The notes under the pieces: model-generated | Told to the model about the DNA's origin: nothing | Seen by the model: only the letters and a program-made list of their open reading frames with translations | Databases searched by the model: none | Program-made: the position numbers and the translations under genes | Assembly (NCBI GenBank): GCA_050013075.1 | Contig: JBEKFZ010000106.1 | Coordinates: 1-14,129 of the forward strand | Source: JBEKIK01 sp050013075 | Lineage (GTDB): Bacteria; Planctomycetota; Planctomycetia; Pirellulales; Thermoguttaceae | Direction of reading: 5' to 3' | DNA length: 14,129 bases | Shown here: one piece after another, positions 1 through 7,211 of the stretch | Layout of the letters: each line of letters opens with the position of its first letter | Position numbering within the stretch: position 1 is the first letter of the stretch

Positions 1-855
1 GACGTCCAGCGATTCCTTGCCCGCGCCGGCCGAACAATGGCGCTTGTGAAGTTCGATGGCCATCAGCCCGCCGGTGGCCGCGTTGCGGAGTTGGTGGGCC
101 ACTGCCGCTCCCAGTTTTCCCAGGGTGCGGAGCCGCTCGTTGAGGCGAACCTCGTTTTCATACCGGCCGAGTTGCAGGGCCATCTGGTTTATGGACTGCG
201 TCAGGTCGCGGATTTCGTCGTTGCGGCGCGAAAGGGGTACGGTCTTGAAATCTCCCCGGGCAATGGCCGCGGCTTGATTGCCGAGCCGATGAATGGGCCG
301 CACGAAGCGGTGCGACAGGATTGTCGTGACCAGTATCACGGCGATCACGGCCGCCGCGCCCGCCATCAGCGCCGGATAGGCCGCCTGGCGCACGGCCGAC
401 CACCAGCGGTCTTGGGGATAAAGCACGATCAGCGATCCGGCCGGCAAGAGCGGGTCTCGTTCTCTTACCGGCACTCGTTGGCAAAGATAAACGCGGCCCG
501 AGATCAAGACCGTGTGATTGGTGTCCGGCGTCTTTGGCCCTTTATCGGCGGCCGGGCGTTGAAGCAGTTCCAGGTCGTCCTTGCTTAGGCGCAACGTACT
601 GGCTTGAGGAACGTCGCCGAGAGCGAAAAATACGAAATCGGCCCCGGACAGCCCGCTCATTTGCCGCAGGACCGGTTCGCTTAAAGGGAATCGCGCCTCG
701 GAAAGCGTGGCCACCACGCGACGGAGGTTCTCGTCCTGGGTCTTGCGCGCGTGTTCCACTCCCATATACGCGCTAACGGCGCTGGCCAGCACAATGGCCA
801 TCACCACGACCGAAAGCACGGGCAGGAGCAACTGGATTTGAATCGGCCATCTCAT
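1..855 (-). CDS. Sensor histidine kinase, N-terminal part (runs off left edge)
   Basis: The frame is open from an ATG at 855 to the window edge and gives 285 residues. It reads as the input half of a membrane sensor kinase: a transmembrane segment at about residues 9-29, an extracytoplasmic region of about 130 residues, a second transmembrane segment at about 161-180, a HAMP linker at about 181-233 (RFVRPIHRL, then RNDEIRDL), and the start of a HisKA dimerisation domain. The H-box reads AAVAHQLRNAATG, so the phospho-acceptor is His254. The residue after it is Gln rather than the usual Glu. The ATPase domain and any receiver lie outside the window. The extracytoplasmic region matches no sensor family I recognise, so the signal is unknown. 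It is the third gene of a minus-strand run (M16 peptidase, tsaE, kinase), but a MITE separates it from tsaE. A response regulator partner is not visible. The type of protein is confident; the exact family is not. Confidence 0.9.
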   Translation of the reverse strand, partial: MRWPIQIQLLLPVLSVVVMAIVLASAVSAYMGVEHARKTQDENLRRVVATLSEARFPLSEPVLRQMSGLSGADFVFFALGDVPQASTLRLSKDDLELLQRPAADKGPKTPDTNHTVLISGRVYLCQRVPVRERDPLLPAGSLIVLYPQDRWWSAVRQAAYPALMAGAAAVIAVILVTTILSHRFVRPIHRLGNQAAAIARGDFKTVPLSRRNDEIRDLTQSINQMALQLGRYENEVRLNERLRTLGKLGAAVAHQLRNAATGGLMAIELHKRHCSAGAGKESLDV

Positions 856-887
856 GTTTCCACTCTTTCAGGAATGGACTATGCTTA

Positions 888-1021
888 GAACCTATCCCAA
901 AAGTCATCCTGAGCGTAGCGAAGGATCTCCGTATTTGGCAATATATTGCCCATTTTAGTCATATGTCCCTTCTAGATTCTTCGCTTCGCTCAGAATGACA
1001 TTATTGTTTTGGGATAGGCTC
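888..1021. mobile_element. 134-bp MITE with TTA target-site duplication
   Basis: The ends are 15-bp inverted repeats, GAACCTATCCCAAAA on the left and TTTTGGGATAGGCTC on the right, with one mismatch between arms. TTA stands directly outside both ends (885-887 and 1022-1024) as a 3-bp direct duplication. Inside, a second inverted pair (GTCATCCTGAGCG at 903-915 and its partner at about 985-999) would fold most of the element into a hairpin. There is no coding capacity. A TNA duplication with this type of end is compatible with non-autonomous derivatives of the IS1031 group of the IS5 family; that assignment is inference. It sits 30 bp past the tsaE stop and 32 bp before the kinase start. Confidence 0.8.
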
Positions 1022-1050
1022 TTAATATCGGTAAGTGCTCTTTTGCGTAT

Positions 1051-1542
1051 TCACCTGGGGCTGAATCGTTGATCGAGTTTGCCGGCCAAATCGGCAATCG
1101 CCGAAACGTACTTCTCGCCGGCCGCGGCGATGTCGAATTGCCGCCGGCCGGGGCCGGTTATTTCCACGCGGATATCCACTCTTTCCCGGGGCAGACAGCC
1201 GTGTACGCGGTCGGCCCATTCCACGAGCACCAGGCCCCGGCTTTCGAAATACTCATCCGCTCCCAAGGCTAAAAATTCATCCTCGCCGCGCAGCCGATAG
1301 GCGTCGATGTGATAAACGGTTTTTTGCCCGTGATATTCCTGGATGAGCACGAAGGTGGGACTGACCACCTGGCGGCGGTCGATGCCCAGGGCCTCGGCCA
1401 GGGCCTGCACCAGCCGGGTCTTGCCGGCCCCCAACGTGCCATACAAGGCCACGACCGTTCCCTCGGGCAGCGTTTCGGCCATCGCGGCCCCAAGCCGGGC
1501 GGTGTCGGTCTCGTCGGCGGCGTTAAAGGTGAAACGGTCCAT
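1051..1542 (-). CDS. tsaE: tRNA t6A37 biosynthesis ATPase TsaE
   Basis: The 163-residue protein is the ATPase subunit of the TsaB-TsaD-TsaE complex, which in the cytoplasm transfers threonylcarbamoyl to A37 of ANN-decoding tRNAs. The P-loop is at residues 35-42 (GTLGAGKT). Other TsaE hallmarks follow in order: SPTFVLIQEY at about 61-70, HIDAYRL at about 79-84 and LVEWADRV at about 106-113. Length is normal for the family (about 150-170). The start ATG directly follows the TAG stop of the M16 peptidase gene with no base between, so the two are probably translationally coupled. No strong Shine-Dalgarno sequence is visible because that space is the end of the upstream gene (GAGAAAAATAAATAG). tsaB and tsaD are not in the window. 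Identification is firm. Confidence 0.96.
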   Translation of the reverse strand: MDRFTFNAADETDTARLGAAMAETLPEGTVVALYGTLGAGKTRLVQALAEALGIDRRQVVSPTFVLIQEYHGQKTVYHIDAYRLRGEDEFLALGADEYFESRGLVLVEWADRVHGCLPRERVDIRVEITGPGRRQFDIAAAGEKYVSAIADLAGKLDQRFSPR

Positions 1543-4239
1543 CTATTTATTTTTCTCTTTTTCATCCGGCGACATGGTCGTCAATATGTAATTGCCCAGA
1601 TATTTTCGGGCGACTCGGACCACGTCTTCGAGTTTGACGGCCTTGATGCGGGCGTCGAAAGTTTTATCGTAATCGTATCCCAAGCCGTATAGCTCATAGA
1701 GCGCGGCCAGTTTGGCTTGGGCGGCGATGGTGGTGTTTTCCTGGGCGTGCAAGGCCGTAACCCTATCGACGGCGACGCGGAATTCATCTTCGTCGATCTT
1801 GCCGGCTTTCGCCTTTTCGATATTCTTCAAAATCCGCTTGACGACTTCAGGGAGCTTTTCCGGCATGGTTTGGGCGAGCACCGTGAAATAGCCCGCCACC
1901 GGACCCGTGATCTGAGAAGCTTGCACGTAATACACCAGGCCCTCGCCGCGAAGCTCGGTATGCAGCCAACCGCCCGGATAATAATAGCCCGCGGTTATCG
2001 CATTCAAGAGCGTCATTGCGGCGTGATCCTCTTTGTCGAAAATGCTCGGCGCGGAATACCCCAGCCAAATCATGCCCGTCGGCTTGTCGATCTGTTTGTG
2101 CAAGACAAGTGTTTTGGGTATGGAGTTATCTCCGACAAACGATAACTTTTCAAACTTGGGATCGGGTTTGAGTTGCCCGAAAAGCCGGGCGACCGTGGCC
2201 GACGCTTCGTCCGGGTCGATGTCGCCGAAAACGGTCACGATCATATTCTCGGGCACGAAGTACCTGGCGTGATATTCCTGTAAATTTTGGGCCGTCAGGC
2301 GTTTGACCGTTTCGGTTTTGCCGCCCGATAAAACGTGATAGAGCGATTTGGCGGGCAGGCTGTCGTAGAAAAATTCGGCGATCTGGGCTTGCGGATTGTC
2401 GGCCCGGCGGGCGATCGCGCCTAAGGCCAGAGTTTGATTCTTTTTGAATTCCTCCCGTGGGAACACGGGCCGGATAAAGCACTCGGCAAACAGCGCGGCG
2501 GCCTGGGGAAAATCCTCGCGCATCGCGGTCAATCCGGCGAAAATAGTGCATCGCCCCGCCTCGGCGCCGAAACTCGCGCCGATGGAATCGAAGTATTCGG
2601 CGATTTGCCGGGCGGAATGATCGGCCGTGCCCTGATCGAGCATGGCCGCGACCAATGCCGCGCGCCCGGCGGAGTCTTCGCTATCGGCCAGCGATCCGCA
2701 CAGCGCGGCCGCCTGGATGTTCACCAACGGCAAATGCGAATGTCGCTTTATAAGCACGCGCAAGCCGTTGGGCAGGCGTATAGACTTGATTTCGCCCGTG
2801 CCGCCGCCGGCTTTTTTCTCCGCTTCCGGCGGAGCGGCCCCGGGCGGGAAAATCACGGCCTGATTGAGCCGTTGCGGCAGGAAATACCGCCGGGCCGCGT
2901 CGCGAATCTGCTCGGCCGTCACCTTTTGGATGTTTTCCACGTAAACTTTCTCGAATTGCGGATCGCCGGCGCTGAGAAAATCGCGGCCCAGGCTCAAGGC
3001 GGCCTCTTGAACCGTTTGCCGGCTCAAGACCATTTCCACGGCCTTTTGTTTTTTTGCCCTTTCCAGTTCGGCCGGGGCGACCAACTCCTCGCGCAGCCGA
3101 TACACCTCGCGGCGGATTTCCTCGGCGGCCTTGGCCTGCTCTTGCGGCCGGCAAACGGCGGTCACGGCAAAGTAGCCTTGCACGTAATCGGGCGTCTGGC
3201 TCGCCGTACCGATGGAGAGCACCAACTGCCGATCGTATTTCAGACCGCGGACCAGGCGCGAACTTTCGCCTTCGCCGATGATGTAGGCGGCCACGTCCAG
3301 GGCATACATGTCGGGGTGCGATAATTTCACCGTCGGCCAGGCAAGCACCATGTCGCAGGTTGCGCCGTCCATTTCGCGCACGGCCCGGCGGGGCGTGAGT
3401 TGCTCCGGCTCGTCGGCCAGGGCGATATAAGTTTCCTTGCCCCGGGGCGTGCCGGCGTATTGCTTCGCCACTTGTTCCAGCACTTCATCGGTCTTTATGT
3501 CGCCCACGACCACGAAAACCTGATTGTTAGGCACGTAGCGGTCGTGGTAAAAATCCATGATCGTTTGATTGGTGGTTTGGTTGAGCACGTCGAGGTAACC
3601 GATCACCGGATATCGGGCCGGATTGACCATGTAAACCGTGCGGTCGAGCATGTCCCAAAGCACGTGCTTCCGATCGACTTCATCGTCGGCCAGTTCGCGG
3701 CGCACGACTTTTAGTTCCCGTTGGAATTCAGCCGGCTCGAATTTGACGTGCTGCATGGAGTCGGCCACAAGGTCGATGGCGGTCATGGTTTCCCTGGCCG
3801 GGCAATCGATGAAAAACACGGTCATGTCGTTGGACGTAAAGGCGTTGGTCGCCCCGCCGAAGGAATCGACGATTTTGGTGATTTCCTTTTCAGTGCGCCG
3901 AAAGGTGGAACCGCCGGCCACGACGTGCTCCAGCACGTGGCTTATGCCGGAGCCAAGATTCTTACCTTCGTAAATGCTGCCGGTGTTTTTTACAAAGCAG
4001 CGGACCGTGGCCACCGGCGCTACGTGGTTTTCCTGCACGATAACCGTCAGTCCGTTGGAAAGCGCCGCTAGGGTAACGTCGTCGCCCAGGCATCGGACGC
4101 TTGTGTATTTTGGAACGCCCGGCTCGTTTTTAGCGTCGGTTTCGGCCCTGTCGGCCGCCGTGGCGAGCACGGCCACGAAACAAAAACTCAGGGTAAAAAT
4201 CAACAAACAGTAAAACCGTCGATGCCAATTGCTTTTCAT
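1543..4239 (-). CDS. Exported M16 (pitrilysin-like) zinc metallopeptidase, two-domain
   Basis: The 898-residue protein carries a Sec-type signal peptide at about residues 1-28 (positive MKSNWHRR, then a hydrophobic stretch ending ATAAD). The first M16 domain has the inverted zinc motif HVLEH (His101, Glu104, His105), and exactly 76 residues later the third ligand Glu182 in VVRREL. This matches HxxEH-x76-E. The second half begins near IRLPNGLRVLIKR and keeps the fold but reads AALVAAML where HxxEH would be, so it is the catalytically silent domain. Its LRGEGLVYY segment fits the substrate-positioning Arg/Tyr motif of C-terminal M16 domains. It probably cleaves peptides in the periplasm; the substrate is unknown. 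I chose the ATG at 4239 because AAGGATGG lies a good distance upstream and the signal peptide begins there. A start at 4302 would put 21 extra residues before it. The gene is first in a run with tsaE. Confidence 0.94.
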   Translation of the reverse strand: MKSNWHRRFYCLLIFTLSFCFVAVLATAADRAETDAKNEPGVPKYTSVRCLGDDVTLAALSNGLTVIVQENHVAPVATVRCFVKNTGSIYEGKNLGSGISHVLEHVVAGGSTFRRTEKEITKIVDSFGGATNAFTSNDMTVFFIDCPARETMTAIDLVADSMQHVKFEPAEFQRELKVVRRELADDEVDRKHVLWDMLDRTVYMVNPARYPVIGYLDVLNQTTNQTIMDFYHDRYVPNNQVFVVVGDIKTDEVLEQVAKQYAGTPRGKETYIALADEPEQLTPRRAVREMDGATCDMVLAWPTVKLSHPDMYALDVAAYIIGEGESSRLVRGLKYDRQLVLSIGTASQTPDYVQGYFAVTAVCRPQEQAKAAEEIRREVYRLREELVAPAELERAKKQKAVEMVLSRQTVQEAALSLGRDFLSAGDPQFEKVYVENIQKVTAEQIRDAARRYFLPQRLNQAVIFPPGAAPPEAEKKAGGGTGEIKSIRLPNGLRVLIKRHSHLPLVNIQAAALCGSLADSEDSAGRAALVAAMLDQGTADHSARQIAEYFDSIGASFGAEAGRCTIFAGLTAMREDFPQAAALFAECFIRPVFPREEFKKNQTLALGAIARRADNPQAQIAEFFYDSLPAKSLYHVLSGGKTETVKRLTAQNLQEYHARYFVPENMIVTVFGDIDPDEASATVARLFGQLKPDPKFEKLSFVGDNSIPKTLVLHKQIDKPTGMIWLGYSAPSIFDKEDHAAMTLLNAITAGYYYPGGWLHTELRGEGLVYYVQASQITGPVAGYFTVLAQTMPEKLPEVVKRILKNIEKAKAGKIDEDEFRVAVDRVTALHAQENTTIAAQAKLAALYELYGLGYDYDKTFDARIKAVKLEDVVRVARKYLGNYILTTMSPDEKEKNK

Positions 4240-4522
4240 GAATTCCATCCTTATGAAAAAAGTGATGCGCGCAATCCAATAAACTCTTCGGCCGGCAGCC
4301 ATTTTGCCAAATTCGAATGAGATAGGATAGAGCCAAGTTTCGGTCAGTTTATCACCCCCTCTATGGAGGCACTATTTTTGATGGATTAGATGCCAAATTA
4401 TGTCCTATAATTTTAAAAATGCTTTTATGTCGGTTATTGAGGTATGTAATTATTCCGGATGAATTAGCGGAAACGACTAATACCCGGAAATGGATCGTTT
4501 CCGATTTGGAGCATTGTGCACT
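4240..4522. other. Intergenic region between divergent genes
   Basis: The region separates the minus-strand M16 gene from the plus-strand PilZ gene and is clearly more AT-rich than the genes. It contains one perfect -10 hexamer on the plus strand, TATAAT at 4406-4411. TGGATT at 4382-4387 is a poor -35 candidate with an 18-bp spacer. I looked for a c-di-GMP riboswitch because of the PilZ neighbour and found none of the conserved core segments. A short hairpin-like stretch (CCCCCTCTATGGAGG, about 4355-4369) has no obvious role. Confidence 0.4.
4382..4411 (+). promoter_or_regulatory. Possible promoter of the PilZ gene
   Basis: The -10 element TATAAT (4406-4411) is perfect. The -35 candidate TGGATT (4382-4387) shares only three bases with consensus at an 18-bp spacing. 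It lies 112 bp before the PilZ start in AT-rich DNA. Only the -10 element is persuasive. Confidence 0.3.
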
Positions 4523-4945
4523 ATGTCAAATTTAGACGATCAGATGCAATATGAATCCAACGAGGGGAAATCGGCGGCGGCGGTTGCCGACGACATGGGT
4601 TCGGCCGATCCGGCGTCGGATATTACTCCGGCCAAGTCGTACGAGAAAATGCGTTCCAGTCCCAGAAAGCATTATCGATTCAATCAACAAATTGCGCCCA
4701 TGCACGGCGGTTTGCTTCCGGCGAAGGACGAGTATTTTAACGTCGAATGTAATGATATTTCCCAGGGAGGCATTTCGTTTTATCTTAAACGGCCGCCGGG
4801 ATGCGAGCAATTTGCCATCGTGCTGGGACAAAAACCGATGATTACAATACTGGTCGCTCGAGTTGTTTACTCAAGAGAAGTCGAGCACGACTGTCAGCAA
4901 ATGTACTTGGTGGGTTGCCAATTCATTGATCGACTGCAGAAGTAA
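4523..4945 (+). CDS. PilZ domain protein (likely c-di-GMP receptor)
   Basis: The 140-residue cytoplasmic protein has a low-complexity polar N-terminus (about 1-44) and then a single PilZ domain. Both halves of the c-di-GMP binding signature are visible: RKHYR at residues 48-52 (RxxxR) and NDISQGG at 77-83 ((D/N)xSxxG). The domain ends with the typical VGCQFIDRL. PilZ proteins bind c-di-GMP and relay it to motility, exopolysaccharide or secretion machinery; no partner gene is adjacent. I prefer the ATG at 4523 (MSNLDDQM). GGAG lies 11 nt before it, a little far. The alternative ATG at 4490 adds 11 residues but has GGA only a few bases away. The gene stands alone on the plus strand between minus-strand neighbours. 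Confidence 0.88.
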   Translation: MSNLDDQMQYESNEGKSAAAVADDMGSADPASDITPAKSYEKMRSSPRKHYRFNQQIAPMHGGLLPAKDEYFNVECNDISQGGISFYLKRPPGCEQFAIVLGQKPMITILVARVVYSREVEHDCQQMYLVGCQFIDRLQK

Positions 4946-5032
4946 ATGCCGCCAGCGTTTCTCGCCCGCGCATATTCTTGTGGGAATTCGATTGAATCCA
5001 TAAAATCAAAACCTGGCGGGCTTGGCCTGGCC

Positions 5033-5056
5033 GGGCTGGTCACTTCAGTGACCCAG
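5033..5056 (+). repeat. REP-like hairpin, copy 1 (upstream of RAYT)
   Basis: The copy begins GGGCT, then the stem GGTCACT - loop TC - AGTGACC, then CAG. The stem is 7 bp without mismatch. It shares its head and tail with copies 2 and 4, and copy 3 is inverted. Confidence 0.8.
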
Positions 5057-5075
5057 ATAGAACCAAAATCCAGTA

Positions 5076-5099
5076 GGGCTGGTCACTTTAGTGATCCAG
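5076..5099 (+). repeat. REP-like hairpin, copy 2 (upstream of RAYT)
   Basis: It has the same layout as copy 1: GGGCT, GGTCACT, loop TT, AGTGATC, CAG. One stem pair becomes G-T. It is in direct orientation 43 bp after copy 1. Downstream of it are a further palindrome GTCAATTGAC (5112-5121) and a 12-bp segment TGACCCGGTAAA (5118-5129), which recurs inverted at 5761-5772 beyond the transposase gene. Confidence 0.8.
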
Positions 5100-5150
5100 T
5101 AATTTAACCCAGTCAATTGACCCGGTAAAGTTTCATCTTAGGGTTAAATC

Positions 5151-5744
5151 ATGGATGACCGTACGCGAAAATCCTCTCATTCCAGCGGCCCGTATTATAT
5201 AGGTCAACGCCGTTTCGAGCACTGGTATCGCGACAATCAGGTTTATTTCATAACCGCTAGATGTTGGGAAAAATTTCCCGCCTTTGCCTCCGAGGAAGCG
5301 AAGGCCGTTTTTTGGGAGAAATTCGATTTATACACGCGCGAAGCGCTATTTACGCCTTGGGTGACTTCGCTGCTTGTAAATCATTATCATATTCTCGGCT
5401 ACTGCAAAGAAGGATTAAAATTAGGCTCAATGATGCGCAAATTACACGGCTCGGTGGCAAAATTGGTGAATGACCTGTTGCCGAGGCGTCAAGTGCCTTT
5501 TTGGGGCGACGCGGGACATCAAAACTACTTCGACGGATGTATCCGTGATGAAAAGCAATGCCGCCGCGCTTATCGTTATACTCTAACGCAAAGCGTTCGC
5601 CACGAAATATGTAAAGACTGGCGCGAATATCCGCATACCAAAGTCAACGTGGAATTGGAGCTTGGCGTGCGAAGGGCTTTGCAACTGAAGGCGTTTTTAG
5701 AGGGCGTGCCTTATAAAAGGTACCAACACAGGAAAAGAGAATAA
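5151..5744 (+). CDS. REP-associated tyrosine transposase (RAYT, Y1/HUH family)
   Basis: The 197-residue protein belongs to the Y1 transposase (TnpA-REP, IS200/IS605-related) family of single-strand DNA nucleases. The HUH metal-binding motif is HYH at residues 78-80 (LLVNHYHILGY). The candidate nucleophile is Tyr143, in RRAYRYTLTQSVRHE, where related proteins have a YixxNP segment; Tyr141 is the alternative. The N-terminal RRFEHWYRDNQVYFITARCW is the usual opening of the fold. AGGG lies 7 nt before the ATG. The gene is bracketed by REP-like hairpins of one family, two upstream and two downstream, plus a 12-bp inverted repeat hugging the gene (5118-5129 and 5761-5772). RAYTs are thought to act on such REPs; that this one acts on these is inference from position. 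It is intact, with no frameshift. Confidence 0.92.
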   Translation: MDDRTRKSSHSSGPYYIGQRRFEHWYRDNQVYFITARCWEKFPAFASEEAKAVFWEKFDLYTREALFTPWVTSLLVNHYHILGYCKEGLKLGSMMRKLHGSVAKLVNDLLPRRQVPFWGDAGHQNYFDGCIRDEKQCRRAYRYTLTQSVRHEICKDWREYPHTKVNVELELGVRRALQLKAFLEGVPYKRYQHRKRE

Positions 5745-5764
5745 TCAGAGTTTTAGGCTTTTTA

Positions 5765-5788
5765 CCGGGTCACTAAAGTGACCGGCCC
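5765..5788 (-). repeat. REP-like hairpin, copy 3 (inverted, downstream of RAYT)
   Basis: On the minus strand it reads GGGCC, GGTCACT, loop TT, AGTGACC, CGG. The 7-bp stem is perfect. It points the opposite way to copies 1, 2 and 4. Its outer flank TTTACCGGGTCA (5761-5772) is the exact reverse complement of 5118-5129, so the transposase gene lies between inverted ends. Confidence 0.78.
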
Positions 5789-5816
5789 TTGTAATTGTTT
5801 ATCAAAACCGAGGGCT

Positions 5817-5840
5817 GGGCTGGTCACTTCAGTAACCCAG
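5817..5840 (+). repeat. REP-like hairpin, copy 4 (overlaps 3' end of next gene)
   Basis: It reads GGGCT, GGTCACT, loop TC, AGTAACC, CAG, with one stem pair lost (A for G). The minus-strand gene ending at 5824 has its TGA stop inside this hairpin, so the repeat is partly coding. Confidence 0.78.
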
Positions 5841-7122
5841 TTAATGTCCCAGTTAGTGGCCCAGTCAGTGATCCAGTTAGTGCTCCAGTTTTTTCCGCGG
5901 CGTGCCGGCATTTTCCCAGGGACATCAAAGCGAAGGCCGTGCCGTATTGCTGGTGATAATTATATAAGGGAAAATCCCACCACGACCCGTCTTTTTCCTG
6001 CACGGCCAAAAGCACGTGGGCCAGTTGGTCCTGGAAAGCCGGGCGGTCGGCCTCCGGCAGCAATTCAATGCATCGCGCCGCATAGTAATGGCCGAAATAA
6101 AAGAAATACCCCGCTACATAGAACCACGATTCATGGGGGATGGGCCGTTTGCGGCCCATATCCAGCCATCCGTTGCGGGCGAACAGTCGGTCGAGCCAGT
6201 TTTTAATAATCGCGTCGGTGACTTGCGTATCGCCCCAAATCCGCATGGCGGCGTTGCAGGCCTGCGAACGTCCCAAGCTGCCGCCGGGCAGATTTATGGG
6301 GTGCTGGGGCATATACTTCAGATACTCGCCGTAATCGTAGGAAAAGTCCGGCTTGCGCTGACGGATGATCGAGGCCTTGCCGCGGTCGATCAAGCGCTGC
6401 GGCGCATCCTCGCCGACTTTCTTTGCTTCCGCCAGGCCGATCAACACCGCCGCCGTTACAAAACTGATCGACGATCCGGCGGGTTTCTTCGTTATGTTTG
6501 TTATGTCGTAGTACGCCCAGCCGCCGTCGACGACCTCGTAACGCTCCAGCATATCGATCTGCTGTTTAATTAGTTCATGAATTTTCCGGGCGCGATCGGC
6601 GTCGTCCGTTTTTCGGCCCAGCATGTGCGCAAGGGCCGGAAGCGAGTAGGCATGGGCCCAGACGTTGTAAAAGGCGTCAGGGGCTTGATTGCTGGGCGGA
6701 TAGCCCGTTGTGGTGCGGCGCACGTGCGGTAAATTTTGGAATAGCCATGTCTCGGCCCGATCCAGGGATTTAACGATCTCGGGCCGGTCGCCGCCGACCT
6801 CGATCAAGGCGGAGATGCACATCGCTGTGACGGCCGCGCGGAAGGCATGATGCGATCCCGGCACGGGCGCGTAAACGTCGCCCGGCCTGTAAATATCGGC
6901 CGACCCCCAAGAACCGTTCTTGTTCTGCGTTTTCAGCAGGAACTCCACGCCACGTCCGATTGCGGCGTCGATTTCCGCCGCCGGCGGCGCTGCAACGGGC
7001 CGAGGGCGCGGGCCTGTTTCGGCCAACGGCGATGTTTTTTTCAGGGCCGGTTTTTCCTCGCCGGCCAAAAGCGGCAGGACTAGCAGCAAGAGCAAAATCG
7101 TCCAGCCAATTCGGTTTCCCAT
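5824..7122 (-). CDS. Secreted prenyltransferase/squalene-oxidase-repeat protein
   Basis: The 432-residue protein has a signal peptide at about residues 1-21 (long Leu run, then LLAGEE) and then a series of alpha-helical repeats of the alpha/alpha-toroid (terpene cyclase/prenyltransferase beta) kind. Visible repeat marks are FLLKTQNKNGSWGS near the N-terminus, DGGWAYYDIT, NGWLDMG, and AVQEKDGSWWDFPLYNYHQQYGTAFALMSL near the C-terminus. I see no DxDD motif of a true squalene cyclase, so enzymatic cyclisation is unlikely. In planctomycetes such exported proteins are common and their role is unknown. The last 21 residues (412-432) are tetrapeptides TGxL encoded by the 12-bp array and REP copy 4, which also supplies the TGA stop. 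No strong ribosome binding site precedes the ATG. The gene is on the same strand as the HlyD-like adaptor gene, 118 bp upstream, and may be co-transcribed with it. Confidence 0.85.
   Translation of the reverse strand: MGNRIGWTILLLLLVLPLLAGEEKPALKKTSPLAETGPRPRPVAAPPAAEIDAAIGRGVEFLLKTQNKNGSWGSADIYRPGDVYAPVPGSHHAFRAAVTAMCISALIEVGGDRPEIVKSLDRAETWLFQNLPHVRRTTTGYPPSNQAPDAFYNVWAHAYSLPALAHMLGRKTDDADRARKIHELIKQQIDMLERYEVVDGGWAYYDITNITKKPAGSSISFVTAAVLIGLAEAKKVGEDAPQRLIDRGKASIIRQRKPDFSYDYGEYLKYMPQHPINLPGGSLGRSQACNAAMRIWGDTQVTDAIIKNWLDRLFARNGWLDMGRKRPIPHESWFYVAGYFFYFGHYYAARCIELLPEADRPAFQDQLAHVLLAVQEKDGSWWDFPLYNYHQQYGTAFALMSLGKCRHAAEKTGALTGSLTGPLTGTLTGLLK
5836..5890. repeat. 12-bp tandem repeat, about 4.6 units, coding for TGxL
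   Basis: The units are CCCAGTTAATGT, CCCAGTTAGTGG, CCCAGTCAGTGA, TCCAGTTAGTGC and a partial TCCAGTT. The array continues directly from the tail (CCCAG) of REP copy 4. On the minus strand each unit is four codons and gives the tetrapeptides TGAL, TGSL, TGPL, TGTL and TGLL at the very C-terminus of the neighbouring protein. Confidence 0.85.
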
Positions 7123-7211
7123 GTTGCATTCCCGCTTGGAGTCATATTAGAAGGTGTATTGTAAAGGCGAGCAATAGGCATCGCGAAACCGCAATCGCTT
7201 TCGTGATTTTA

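Noticed and set aside
2434..3324. Long plus-strand open frame of 296 codons
   Set aside because: It is antisense to the M16 peptidase, whose zinc motif and spacing are exact. The translation is Arg/Gly-rich without a fold signature.
4240..4522. c-di-GMP riboswitch before the PilZ gene
   Set aside because: None of the conserved core segments of GEMM-type riboswitches can be found in the region.
5033..5890. CRISPR-like array
   Set aside because: Repeats are palindromic REPs and a 12-bp array without unique spacers of even length, and no cas genes are present.
5778..6206. Plus-strand open frame beginning in the REP cluster
   Set aside because: It is made of repeat sequence and the antisense of the secreted toroid protein; no motif and no ribosome binding site.
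5824..7122. True squalene-hopene cyclase
   Set aside because: The protein is exported, is too short at 432 residues and lacks a DxDD motif, so only the repeat fold is supported.
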